A stretch of 64,000 nucleotides of DNA from BPIH01 sp042408535 (GTDB lineage: Bacteria > Chloroflexota > Limnocylindria > Limnocylindrales > CSP1-4), in the NCBI GenBank assembly GCA_042408535.1, contig JBHORA010000146.1, forward strand, positions 14,885-78,884, read 5' to 3'. Positions 1 through 9,362 of the stretch are shown in pieces. Position numbers and translations under genes: made by a program. The number at the start of each line of letters is the position of its first letter. Within the stretch, counting starts at the first letter, position 1. Below the pieces are notes generated by a model. That model had not been told where the DNA came from, made no database searches, and worked only from the letters and a program-made list of their open reading frames with translations.

Positions 1-118
1 CGCGACGGATCGCCTGGACGAGTTCGAAGAAGGCCTTGGGCTCGATCCGGCGGCGGCTGGCGACGATGATGTCGTGGAAGAGGTCGTCGTCGCCCTCGTG
101 GAGTTCGTAGTAGTACAC
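1..118 (-). CDS. Hypothetical protein, N-terminal fragment (runs off window edge)
   Basis: A minus-strand reading frame begins with GTG at 118 and stays open to the window edge (39 codons). The peptide starts MYYYELHEGDDDLFHDII and is rich in acidic and aromatic residues, with natural composition unlike the arginine-rich shadow frames. A GAGGAG Shine-Dalgarno at 126-131 sits 7 bases before the GTG, which supports this start strongly. I do not recognise the family. It is divergent from the PfkB-type gene on the plus strand. The C-terminal part lies outside the window. Confidence 0.6.
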   Translation of the reverse strand, partial: MYYYELHEGDDDLFHDIIVASRRRIEPKAFFELVQAIRR

Positions 119-170
119 GGGCCAGCTCCTCGGCCGACTCCCTCGTCTGTCGGGTCGGCTCCGGGTCGAG

Positions 171-176
171 TATAAG
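171..176 (+). promoter_or_regulatory. -10-like element (TATAAG) at the PfkB-family gene
   Basis: TATAAG lies directly before the gene. A transcript starting about 7 bases downstream would begin near 183-184, exactly at an in-frame GTG (184), so the message may be leaderless from that GTG and not include the ATG at 178. No clear -35 is visible. Confidence 0.4.
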
Positions 177-177
177 C

Positions 178-1167
178 ATGCCCGTGAGCGGCTCCCCGAT
201 GGCCCCCGGCCGTGAACCCTCCCCGCCCAGTCCGACCCCTCGCCCTCGCTCTCCCTTGGTCGTCGTCGCCGGGGCCGCGAGCCGCGATCTCGTCGCCGAC
301 GACCGGCGTGGCTGGCGACTCGGGGGCGGTGCTGTCTACGGCGCCCTCGCCCTCGCTTGTCTCGGGCTGCGGGTCGTCGCCGTCCTCGGCCTCGACGAAG
401 CGGCGGCGGAGGCGGAGGAGCTGGCCAGCCTCGCGGCAGCCGGCTGCGAGATCCGGGTCGTCCGCCTCGACCACGGCGCCGTCTTCGAGAACGTCGAGAC
501 GGCTGCCGGTCGCCGCCAGCGCTGCCGGTCCTGGCCCGACCCGATCCAGCCGGAGGCCGTCGAGCCCGGCCTGGCAACGGCCGCCGACGGCTGGCTCCTG
601 GCTCCGATCGGGAACGAACTCCCGGCCGCCTGGGCCCGCCTGCCTCGGCCCGAGGCGGTCGTCGCCCTCTCCTGGCAGGGCCTCCTCCGGCGATCGGCGG
701 GCGGCGACCGCGTCGCCAGGCGCCGACCACGGCCGGGCCCGCTCCTCGGCCGTGCCGATCTCGTCGCGGCGAGCGTCGAGGACCTCGGGCCCAGGTTCGC
801 CTTCGAGGCCGCGGCGACCCTCCTCCGGCCAACGGCGACCCTCGCCGTCACCGCCGCGGACCGGGGCGGTCTCGTCGGCGAGCGGGTCGGCGACGCCTGG
901 CGGTGGCGTCGGTACCGGGCCGTCCCGAGCCGCGGCGTCGTCGACCCGACCGGGGCCGGCGACGTCTTCCTCGCTGTCCTCCTGGCGACGCGGCTCGTCC
1001 CGCAGCTCGTCGGGGGACGCCTCGCCGGGGGCGGCGACGTCCTCCTTGCGGCGGCGGCGGCGAGCCTCGCCGTCGAGGGTCCGGGGGTTGCCGCCGTCCC
1101 GGACCGGCGGGCGATCGCCGAGCGCCTCCAGGGGTTGGCACGAGCGAAGCCGGCGGAGGCTCGGTGA
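178..1167 (+). CDS. PfkB/ribokinase-family sugar kinase
   Basis: This is a cytosolic carbohydrate or nucleoside kinase of the PfkB fold, about 329 residues, the usual size. The C-terminal PfkB signature DPTGAGD is at residues 256-262, with Asp262 as the expected catalytic base. The glycine-rich GGGAVYGA near residue 50 matches the N-terminal substrate-binding region. The substrate cannot be read from the sequence. The first ~25 residues are proline/serine-rich and probably not part of the fold. In-frame starts at 184 (GTG) and 199 (ATG) are alternatives, and the -10 at 171-176 favours 184. The gene stands alone and converges on mrfB. Confidence 0.8.
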   Translation: MPVSGSPMAPGREPSPPSPTPRPRSPLVVVAGAASRDLVADDRRGWRLGGGAVYGALALACLGLRVVAVLGLDEAAAEAEELASLAAAGCEIRVVRLDHGAVFENVETAAGRRQRCRSWPDPIQPEAVEPGLATAADGWLLAPIGNELPAAWARLPRPEAVVALSWQGLLRRSAGGDRVARRRPRPGPLLGRADLVAASVEDLGPRFAFEAAATLLRPTATLAVTAADRGGLVGERVGDAWRWRRYRAVPSRGVVDPTGAGDVFLAVLLATRLVPQLVGGRLAGGGDVLLAAAAASLAVEGPGVAAVPDRRAIAERLQGLARAKPAEAR

Positions 1168-1210
1168 AAAGGATCGAGACCCGTCATCGCCCTGAGGTCG
1201 CGAACCGCTG

Positions 1211-1225
1211 CCCGGCTCGGCCGGG
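1211..1225. terminator. Possible bidirectional terminator hairpin between convergent genes
   Basis: A perfect 6-bp stem (CCCGGC / GCCGGG) with a TCG loop lies in the 73-base gap between the convergent stops of the PfkB gene (1167) and mrfB (1241). There is no T-tract on either side, so an intrinsic terminator is only suggested. Confidence 0.35.
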
Positions 1226-1240
1226 AGTCGGCGTGGCCGC

Positions 1241-2776
1241 TCACAGCGTCGACCGGGCCCCGGCCGGCGCCGGTGTGGTGGTCTCGGATGCCGGAGTCCC
1301 GAGGGGGGCCCGTCCGAGGAACGACGGGAGGGGAGCGGGCGTCGGGAGCTGCCTCCTCCATCCGGAGGCAGCCGGTCCGGGGCCCGAGTCGGGGCCGGTC
1401 TCGCTCGGACGAGCGCTCGGCTCTGGGCCGGGGGCGCCTCGCTGGACCCGGGCCAACTTCCGCCGGAGCCGAGCACCGCGACGGGCGAGGTCCGCTTCCA
1501 GGCGCCCCGTCGGGAGGCCGAGAGCCCGAGCACGGTCGACGAGCCGCCACGCCTCGCCGACGGCACCGAGGGCGGCGGCCGGATCTCGACGCCGCCACTC
1601 GTGGAGCTTGGCGATCTCGATCCAGGCCTCCACGGCACCGAGGCCGGGTCCCCGAGCGGCGAGGGACCAGGCCGCGAGGGCTGCCTCGGGTTCATCGAGG
1701 CGGGCGAGGAGGCGAGCCCGCTCAGCAGCGAGCCGGCCGAGGGCCCCGGGCTCGTGAGGGCGATCCTGGCGCTCGGACACGCTGGCCAGTGCTGTCAGGC
1801 GCCAGCCACCGAGCTGGCCGCCCTCTCGGGGTGCCGCCACCTCGGATCGACGGCCGGCGATCCGCATCGCCGCGTCGAGGCAGGCGAGGGCATCGGTGAA
1901 GCGGCCAGCTCGGCGGTAGGAGCGGGCGATGGCGGCGAGGTCGGCCACCGGGACGGCATCGGCGTCGGCGAGGTCCGCCGGCTCGGCGTAGCGGTCGGCG
2001 AGGAGGACGAGGAGCCGGGCGAGGCTCCAGACGTCGCGCTCGTTGTGGTCGACGACCCGTGCCAGCTCGGCGGCTCTGCCGGTGGCGAGGAAGCGTCGGT
2101 AGGTGCCCGGGATCTCCCAGCCCTCGATGTCGTCGATCCGCTCGACACCGAGGACGAACCGTTCGACCGACCGAAGCCGAGCGTCCGGCATCCGGTGCCG
2201 GAACCAGCGCCGGGCGATCGGCAGGAGATCGACGTGGCCGGCCGGCTCGGGCGGGCGCCGCCGCCGAAGCCGGTAGCGGGTGAGGAGGAGCGGCCAGTCG
2301 AAGGCCCGGCCGTTGTACGTGACGAGCCGGGCGCCGGCGGGGATGTTGCCGGCCAGAACCTCGAGGAGAGCGGGCTCGTCGGCCTCGTCGGGTAGGAGGA
2401 AGGCGACCTGCCGGAAGGAGTTCCCCTGCCAGGAGCCGAGGCCGACGAGGAAAACGATCGTCCCGGCCGCCGTCTCGAGGCCGGTCGTCTCCGTATCGAG
2501 GCAGACGAGGGGCGGCTCGGAGTCGGGAAAGCCGGGCAGCCGGGCGAGGCGCGAGCGATCGAGGGGGAGGGGCCGGGACGGCCGCTCGAGGCGGATGATC
2601 GTCCCGCCCCCGGTCGTGAGCCGCTCGCCGTCGAGGACGGCGAGGAGGGCTGCGATCCGCTCCTCACGGGCGTCTCGAGCGCGGGCGGCCGTCTCGGTCC
2701 GAAGCCGCTCGCTCGGACGGTCCTCCCCGCGGGCGCGCCAGGCTGCCAGGCGGCGTCGAAAGGTCGCCTCGTCCAC
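1241..2776 (-). CDS. mrfB: MrfB/YprB-like 3'-5' exonuclease (RNase H-like) with C-terminal helical repeats
   Basis: Predicted partner nuclease of the MrfA helicase. In Bacillus subtilis, MrfAB repairs mitomycin C lesions. The 511-residue protein shows DEDD exonuclease signs: the DTETTG motif near residue 105, VTYNGRAFDWPLL in the middle and HNERDVWSLARLL downstream, the usual YprB order. After about residue 300 it becomes helical, with a TPR-like stretch, then a low-complexity Pro/Thr tail. The start is GTG 2776, 32 bases after the mrfA stop on the same strand; the ribosome site is weak, so expression probably depends on coupling. The longer open frame upstream overlaps mrfA and was rejected. 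Confidence 0.82.
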   Translation of the reverse strand: MDEATFRRRLAAWRARGEDRPSERLRTETAARARDAREERIAALLAVLDGERLTTGGGTIIRLERPSRPLPLDRSRLARLPGFPDSEPPLVCLDTETTGLETAAGTIVFLVGLGSWQGNSFRQVAFLLPDEADEPALLEVLAGNIPAGARLVTYNGRAFDWPLLLTRYRLRRRRPPEPAGHVDLLPIARRWFRHRMPDARLRSVERFVLGVERIDDIEGWEIPGTYRRFLATGRAAELARVVDHNERDVWSLARLLVLLADRYAEPADLADADAVPVADLAAIARSYRRAGRFTDALACLDAAMRIAGRRSEVAAPREGGQLGGWRLTALASVSERQDRPHEPGALGRLAAERARLLARLDEPEAALAAWSLAARGPGLGAVEAWIEIAKLHEWRRRDPAAALGAVGEAWRLVDRARALGLPTGRLEADLARRGARLRRKLARVQRGAPGPEPSARPSETGPDSGPGPAASGWRRQLPTPAPLPSFLGRAPLGTPASETTTPAPAGARSTL

Positions 2777-2808
2777 GGTGTCGGCCTCGGCGTCGCCCTC
2801 GGCTCGGC

Positions 2809-5103
2809 TCAGGCGGCGTCGACCGCTCGCCCGGCCCCGATGGCCCGGAGGAGACGGGCGGCGAGGGCCTTCGCGTCGAGACGAGGATCGAGGCGGGGGC
2901 CGGTGCAGGCTGGACAGCCGGCCTCGCAGTCGCAAGCGAGGACGAGCTCGAGGGCCCCCTCGATGAGCTCGACGTGGCGGTCGTAAAGCCGCTCGGCGAT
3001 GCCGACCCCGCCCGGGATGGCCTCGTAGAGGTAGATCGTCGGCGCCACCTGGTGGGGCGAGCGGACCTGGGCGACGAGGCCGAGATCTCGCGGGTCGACC
3101 ATGGCCAGGATGCTCGCCACCGTCTGGATCGCCCGGCCGGCACCGAGGAGGGCGAGGTCGAGCTCGTCGCGCCGCCACTCGGCCGCGGCCGCCTCGGCGG
3201 TCAGCCAGTAGGCCGTCGTCTGGAGCTCGAGCTCGGGCAGGTGGACCGGCCCCCAGCCGACGTTCTCGTCGCTGCCAAGGGTGAGCTTCTTGTAGAGCGA
3301 GACGAGGCTGGCGACCATGACCTCGCCGTGGGCCTTCCGACCGCCGGGCGTCGGGGCGGTGGCGAAGACGTCGAGCGGCTTGAGCGTCACCGCCCGATCG
3401 GCGACGGTGTAGTGGTCGACGGCGACTCGATGGACGTATGCCTTCCGTTCGCCCCAGTCGAGACGATCGACGTGGTACTGGGTCGCTTCGTGGAAGTAGA
3501 TCGCACCCTCGTGAACGAGGACCTGGGCCGAGAAGAGGTCGACCTCGCCGAGGACCTGGGGACGGTCGCCGGTCGTGTCGACGATGACGACGTTCTCCGT
3601 CGAGGCCGATCGGAGCGAGACAGCCGCCGCCGGGAAATTCTCCGAGCTCCAGTACCAGCGGCCGTCGGCGGCCTGCCGGATGTGGCCGTCCTCGGCGAGG
3701 AGGCCGAGGAGGTCGTCGACGACGACGTCGCCGAAGCGGTCGCCCGGCTCGAAGGGGAGCTCGAAGACGGCGCACCGGAGGTGAGCCAGGAGGATGTGGA
3801 GGTTGTCGGGATCGGCCCGCGCCTCCTCGGGGTCGCGCTCGAGGAGGAAGGCCGGGTGGCGGACGACGAAGCGGTCGACCGGGCTCGGGCCGGCGACGAG
3901 GATGCCGACCGACGGCTCCTGGCGGCGACCGGCCCGACCGAACTGCTGCCAGGTGGCGGCGATCGAGCCCGGATAGCCAGCGAGGACGGCGACGTCGAGC
4001 TGGCCGATGTCGACCCCGAGCTCGAGGGCGTTCGTCGCCGCGACGCCGAGGACGGACCCGTCGCGGAGGCCCCGCTCGATGGCTCGACGCTCGCTCGGGA
4101 GGTAGCCGCTCCGGTAGCCCCGGATCCGATCGTGGGGGCCGAAGCCGTCGCGGAGAGCCTCGCGGAGCCGGCTGAGAAGGAGCTCGACGGCGGTTCGCGA
4201 ACGGCCGAAGACGATCGTCTGTCGCCCGGCCCGGAGGAAGGGCAGGGCCCAGCTGGCGGCCGTGGCGAGGGTCGTGTCGCGAGCGTTCGGCCCCGTCGGG
4301 GTCGGGTCGACGAGGACGACGTGGCGGGGCGGCGCCGGGGCTCCGTTCCGGTCGACGAGGCGGGGTCGGCGACCCGTGATCGTCGCTGCCAGTTCCGCCG
4401 GGTTGCCGATCGTCGCCGAGGCGGCGACGATGACCGGCCGGCTGCCGTAGTGGGCGCAGATCCGAAGGAGGCGGCGGAGCACGTTCGCCACGTGACTGCC
4501 GAAGACGCCGCGATACGTGTGGAGCTCGTCGATGACAACGATCCGGAGATGCTCGAAGAGGGCGAACCACTTCGGGTGGTGGGGCAGGATCGCCCCGTGG
4601 AGCATGTCGGGGTTCGTGACAACGATCCCGCCCGCCTTCCGGATCCGCGACCGGATCGGAGCCGGCGTGTCGCCGTCGTAGGCGGCGACCGGGATCGAGA
4701 GGCCCGCCGCCACCGAGAGCTCCGTCAGCTCGGCGACCTGGTCCTGGCCGAGAGCCTTCGTCGGAAAGAGGAAGAGGGCTCTCGCGGCTGGGTCGTCAGC
4801 GAGGGCCTGGAGGGTGGGGAGGGCGTAGCAGAGGGTCTTGCCCGAGGCCGTCGGGGTGACGACGACGACGTCTTCGCCAGCTCGGACGGCTTCGAGGGCC
4901 TCCGCCTGGTGCCGATAGAGGGCCTCGATGCCGCGGCCGCGGAGCGCGGCGCGGATCCGGACGTCGAGCCAGTTTGGGAAGGGGACGAGGTCCGCCTCGC
5001 GGCCCGGCAGGATGGCATGGTGAACGACCCCCGGAGCGAGCTCGGCGTCGGCGAGCAATCGAGCGAGCACCTCCTCGGCCGCCGCCGGAGCGTAAGTCCG
5101 CAT
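2809..5103 (-). CDS. mrfA: MrfA/YprA-like DEAD/DEAH-box helicase with DUF1998 domain
   Basis: ATP-dependent DNA helicase of the YprA/MrfA family, 764 residues. Motifs appear in order: TPTASGKT (Walker A, about residues 74-81), VVIDELHTY (DELH Walker B), SATIGN (motif III), ATNALELGVDIG and QQFGRAGRR (motifs V-VI). The C-terminal DUF1998 region carries the cysteine cluster CDCEAGCPAC. ATG 5103 is chosen because GAGGAGG at 5111-5117 sits 7 bases upstream and the next gene is divergent. mrfB follows on the same strand. A LexA-type palindrome (5119-5132) just upstream suggests SOS control of the pair. Confidence 0.92.
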   Translation of the reverse strand: MRTYAPAAAEEVLARLLADAELAPGVVHHAILPGREADLVPFPNWLDVRIRAALRGRGIEALYRHQAEALEAVRAGEDVVVVTPTASGKTLCYALPTLQALADDPAARALFLFPTKALGQDQVAELTELSVAAGLSIPVAAYDGDTPAPIRSRIRKAGGIVVTNPDMLHGAILPHHPKWFALFEHLRIVVIDELHTYRGVFGSHVANVLRRLLRICAHYGSRPVIVAASATIGNPAELAATITGRRPRLVDRNGAPAPPRHVVLVDPTPTGPNARDTTLATAASWALPFLRAGRQTIVFGRSRTAVELLLSRLREALRDGFGPHDRIRGYRSGYLPSERRAIERGLRDGSVLGVAATNALELGVDIGQLDVAVLAGYPGSIAATWQQFGRAGRRQEPSVGILVAGPSPVDRFVVRHPAFLLERDPEEARADPDNLHILLAHLRCAVFELPFEPGDRFGDVVVDDLLGLLAEDGHIRQAADGRWYWSSENFPAAAVSLRSASTENVVIVDTTGDRPQVLGEVDLFSAQVLVHEGAIYFHEATQYHVDRLDWGERKAYVHRVAVDHYTVADRAVTLKPLDVFATAPTPGGRKAHGEVMVASLVSLYKKLTLGSDENVGWGPVHLPELELQTTAYWLTAEAAAAEWRRDELDLALLGAGRAIQTVASILAMVDPRDLGLVAQVRSPHQVAPTIYLYEAIPGGVGIAERLYDRHVELIEGALELVLACDCEAGCPACTGPRLDPRLDAKALAARLLRAIGAGRAVDAA

Positions 5104-5118
5104 CCTCGTGCCTCCTCG

Positions 5119-5132
5119 CGAACATCTGTTCG
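5119..5132. promoter_or_regulatory. LexA/SOS-box-like palindrome in the mrfAB leader
   Basis: CGAACATCTGTTCG matches the CGAAC-N4-GTTCG form of the LexA operator known from Firmicutes and Actinobacteria. It lies 15 bases before the mrfA ATG and next to its Shine-Dalgarno. LexA bound here could block mrfAB transcription until DNA damage. The match is seen directly; binding is inferred. Confidence 0.65.
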
Positions 5133-5145
5133 GTTTGCGGTGCGA

Positions 5146-5151
5146 AGGGTA
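5146..5151 (-). promoter_or_regulatory. Possible mrfA -10 element (TACCCT)
   Basis: On the minus strand TACCCT lies 42 bases before the mrfA start, which would place the LexA-like palindrome just downstream of the transcription start. No good -35 was found at 16-18 bases. Confidence 0.3.
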
Positions 5152-5254
5152 GCACGGACGATCGGCGCTCGTCGTGTCAGCTCGCTTGGCACGGGCCGGC
5201 GAAGGCGATCCTGGTCCCGCGCCTTCGTGCCAGTTCGCGGCGACGTCCCCCGGC

Positions 5255-5283
5255 TTGACACCCCGACCGGGCGTAGCTACGCT
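5255..5283 (+). promoter_or_regulatory. Consensus sigma70-type promoter of the FtsB/DivIC-like gene
   Basis: TTGACA (5255-5260), a 17-base spacer, and TACGCT (5278-5283) form the best full promoter seen in the window. Transcription would start near 5290, leaving about 3 bases before the ATG at 5293, so the mRNA is nearly leaderless. Confidence 0.75.
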
Positions 5284-5292
5284 GCCGCCACC

Positions 5293-5823
5293 ATGCCCGA
5301 GACCGCGCCCGCCGATCGCCGCGCTCCACCGACGTCCTTCGGTCGCGGCGCCGGCCCCGATTCCGGCGGCGACCCCCCGAGCGATCGCCGAGCGCGGGCT
5401 GGGGCCGAGGGCCTCGCAGGACTCGGCATCGCCGGCCTCTCTCGCCGCCGACTGGCCGTCGCCGTCGGCCTCCTCGTCGTCGCCTGGATCGCGATCGCCT
5501 TCGGTCGTCAGCTCGGAGCGGCGAGCGCTGCCCAGGCGCGGGCCGAGGCCCTCGCCGGCGAGGTCGAACGCCGAGCTGGCGAGGTGGCTGCCCTCGAGGC
5601 CGAGCTCGAGCTCGTCCAGCGACCGGCCTATCTCCGCCAGCAGGCTCGAGCCTACGGCCTCGGGGCGCCCGACGAGATTCCCTTCGCCATCGATCCGAAT
5701 GCACCGCCGCTGCCGGCCGACGCTCCGGGCTCGGCGGCGACGCGGCTCGGGGAGCGGGTCGAGCGGCCGACCCCCCTCGAGGTCTGGTTGACGATCCTCT
5801 TCGGCCCCGATCCAGCCGGCTGA
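5293..5823 (+). CDS. FtsB/DivIC-like septum formation initiator
   Basis: Bitopic division protein, 176 residues. About 53 cytoplasmic residues precede one membrane segment (about 54-72, rich in V/L/I/A), then an alanine/glutamate-rich coiled coil (about 75-115). The family-typical YLRQQARAYGLGAPDEIPF follows, resembling the conserved end of the FtsB/DivIC domain. In other bacteria such proteins bridge FtsL and FtsQ/DivIB at the septum. The start fits the promoter at 5255-5283. The next gene follows after 26 bases with its own ribosome site. Whether it acts as FtsB or DivIC cannot be told here. Confidence 0.8.
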   Translation: MPETAPADRRAPPTSFGRGAGPDSGGDPPSDRRARAGAEGLAGLGIAGLSRRRLAVAVGLLVVAWIAIAFGRQLGAASAAQARAEALAGEVERRAGEVAALEAELELVQRPAYLRQQARAYGLGAPDEIPFAIDPNAPPLPADAPGSAATRLGERVERPTPLEVWLTILFGPDPAG

Positions 5824-5849
5824 GGCCAGCCGCGGAGGGACGTCGCTCG

Positions 5850-6827
5850 ATGCCGCCGCCACGGCCCCGGAGCGGTCCGACCGACTCGATCGTCGACGTC
5901 CCGGGGATCTTCGTCGGGCAGGTCGAGCTGCCGACCCCCGGGCCAGGACCCGACCCCGGTCGACCGGTGACCGGGTTGAGCGTCGTCGTCGCCCCTGGGG
6001 GCGCCCTCGGTGCCGTCGATGTCCGGGGCGGGGCCCCCGGAACCCGCGAGACCGACGCCCTCGCCCCGACCGCTGCCGGCGAGCGGGTCCACGCCGTCGT
6101 CATCGTCGGGCGGAGCGTCTTCGGGCTGGCGGCAGCCGACGGGGTCACGACCGAGCTCGAGCGGCGAGGGATCGGCCTCGGGATCGATCTGGGCCCCCTC
6201 GGCCGGGTGACGGTCCCGATCGTGGCGGCGGCGGTCGTCTTCGACTTCGCGACCGGCGATCCGCACATCCGCCCGGGGCCGAGCGACGGCGCCCGGGCGG
6301 TCGCCCTCGCCCTCGATGCGCCGCCGGCTCGTCCTCGGGCCGGCCGGGCCGGAGCCGGAGCCGGGGCGGGGTTTGGCAGCCTGGCAGGGGAGCGTCGCCC
6401 GGGTGGCGTCGGCCACGCCTCCTTCGTCGTCGATGTCCCCGGTGGGAGACTCGTCGTCGGCGCCCTCGCCGTCCTGAACGCGGCGGGCGGGCTGGCGGGA
6501 CGACGGCGATCGAGCGTCCTGCCGGACCTTCGGGCGATCGAACGATCGCGCCACAACACCGTCCCAGTCGTCGTGGCGACGAACGCGGTCCTGACGAAGG
6601 CCGAGCTGGCCCGAGTCGCCATCATGGCCCACGATGGGATTGCCCGCCTCGTCCGGCCGAGCCACACCGCCTTCGACGGCGACACCGTCTTCGTCCTCGC
6701 CGTCCCGGACGGCCCTGAGACGCCGGCCGTCGAGGTCGGGACCTGGACCGCGACTCGAGCCACGATCGTCGGTGCCCTCGCCGCCGATGCCGTCGAGCGC
6801 GCCCTCCGGGAAGCGGCGGGGCGCTGA
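5850..6827 (+). CDS. P1 family (DmpA/NylC-type) self-processing peptidase/hydrolase
   Basis: Ntn-like amidohydrolase of peptidase family S58 (P1), 325 residues. These enzymes cut themselves between Asn and a Ser/Thr that then becomes the nucleophile. Here the junction is Asn236-Thr237 in RHNTVPVVVATNAVLTKAEL, followed by the family block RPSHTAFDGDTVFVLA. The expected products are an alpha chain of 1-236 and a beta chain of 237-325. Thr as nucleophile is like NylC, while DmpA uses Ser. The substrate is unknown (beta-peptides, N-terminal D- or L-residues and nylon oligomers are known in the family). GGAGGGA at 5834-5840 lies 9 bases before the ATG. Confidence 0.85.
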   Translation: MPPPRPRSGPTDSIVDVPGIFVGQVELPTPGPGPDPGRPVTGLSVVVAPGGALGAVDVRGGAPGTRETDALAPTAAGERVHAVVIVGRSVFGLAAADGVTTELERRGIGLGIDLGPLGRVTVPIVAAAVVFDFATGDPHIRPGPSDGARAVALALDAPPARPRAGRAGAGAGAGFGSLAGERRPGGVGHASFVVDVPGGRLVVGALAVLNAAGGLAGRRRSSVLPDLRAIERSRHNTVPVVVATNAVLTKAELARVAIMAHDGIARLVRPSHTAFDGDTVFVLAVPDGPETPAVEVGTWTATRATIVGALAADAVERALREAAGR

Positions 6828-6853
6828 GCTGGCCGGCGGACGGTGGGTGGCCC

Positions 6854-6883
6854 TTGCCGAGGCGCTGGCCCGGTCGGTACCAT
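6854..6883 (+). promoter_or_regulatory. Possible promoter upstream of the tRNA gene
   Basis: TTGCCG (6854-6859), 18 bases, then TACCAT (6878-6883), about 85 bases before the tRNA. The match is moderate and there is no other obvious candidate. Confidence 0.35.
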
Positions 6884-6968
6884 GACGCCGGCAGCGATCG
6901 GAGCCGTGCTGGCCGGCGCCCCTCGGGGTCGCCACGGCCCACACCGCGGTTCCGAGCGCGGAACGGGT

Positions 6969-7043
6969 GGCGGAGTAGCTCAGTGGTAGAGCAGGGGACT
7001 CATAAGCCCTTGGTCGCTGGTTCGAATCCAGCCTCCGCTACCA
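6969..7043 (+). tRNA. tRNA with CAT anticodon (elongator tRNA-Met likely)
   Basis: A full cloverleaf can be folded. The acceptor stem is GGCGGAG/CTCCGCT with a G-U first pair. The D arm is GCTC...GAGC. The anticodon loop is CTCATAA. The T arm is GCTGG-TTCGAAT-CCAGC. CCA is encoded at 7041-7043. It lacks the three G-C pairs at the base of the anticodon loop and the unpaired 1-72 of initiator tRNA, so elongator Met is most likely; a lysidine-modified Ile2 tRNA is the alternative. The last pair of the anticodon stem is an A-G mismatch (A31/G39). Confidence 0.93.
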
Positions 7044-7208
7044 ACCCTTGCCCACCTCGGACGGAGTCGGCCGGTCGGGCGCCGTCGCGCCGGCGCCCGC
7101 CCGTCGAAGGCCGCCGGCGTCGGTCGGCCCTGCCCATGACGACTTCTTAACCCTCCGCACGCATCCGGCGCAACCGCTCTCCCGTACTCTTGGGTGGCGG
7201 ACGGCCCG

Positions 7209-7240
7209 TTGACGGCCGTCGATGATGCGAGCGGTATACT
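7209..7240 (+). promoter_or_regulatory. ftsH promoter (TTGACG ... TATACT)
   Basis: TTGACG (7209-7214) and TATACT (7235-7240) are separated by 20 bases, longer than the usual 17. Transcription from near 7247 would give a leader of about 37 bases containing the GGAGG site. The -10 is strong. Confidence 0.5.
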
Positions 7241-7283
7241 CGCCTCGTGGTCGGCCGCCAACGGCCGACGCCCGGAGGTCTCT

Positions 7284-9227
<1,944 letters not shown>

Positions 9228-9322
9228 GCCGCAGGCGGGCCGGCCCTCGTCCGGGGGCGGGAGGCTCGAGGCCCGGTCGATGCCCGACATCGCGGGGGCG
9301 GCGAGGCCAGACCGCCACGGGC

Positions 9323-9328
9323 TAGAAT
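9323..9328 (+). promoter_or_regulatory. -10 element (TAGAAT) of the M20 peptidase gene
   Basis: TAGAAT lies 34 bases before the ATG at 9363; GGAGG at 9354-9358 serves as ribosome site. No -35 match at the right distance. Confidence 0.45.
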
Positions 9329-9362
9329 GCGGACGTCCCGTCTTGAAGCCTCCGGAGGCATC

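Noticed and set aside
5104..5862. N-terminal extension of the mrfA frame upstream of 5103
   Set aside because: It would run through the divergent promoter and gene of the FtsB-like protein; the strong GAGGAGG fixes the start at 5103.
6969..7043. Initiator tRNA-fMet
   Set aside because: It lacks the three consecutive G-C pairs under the anticodon loop and has a paired (G-U) first position.
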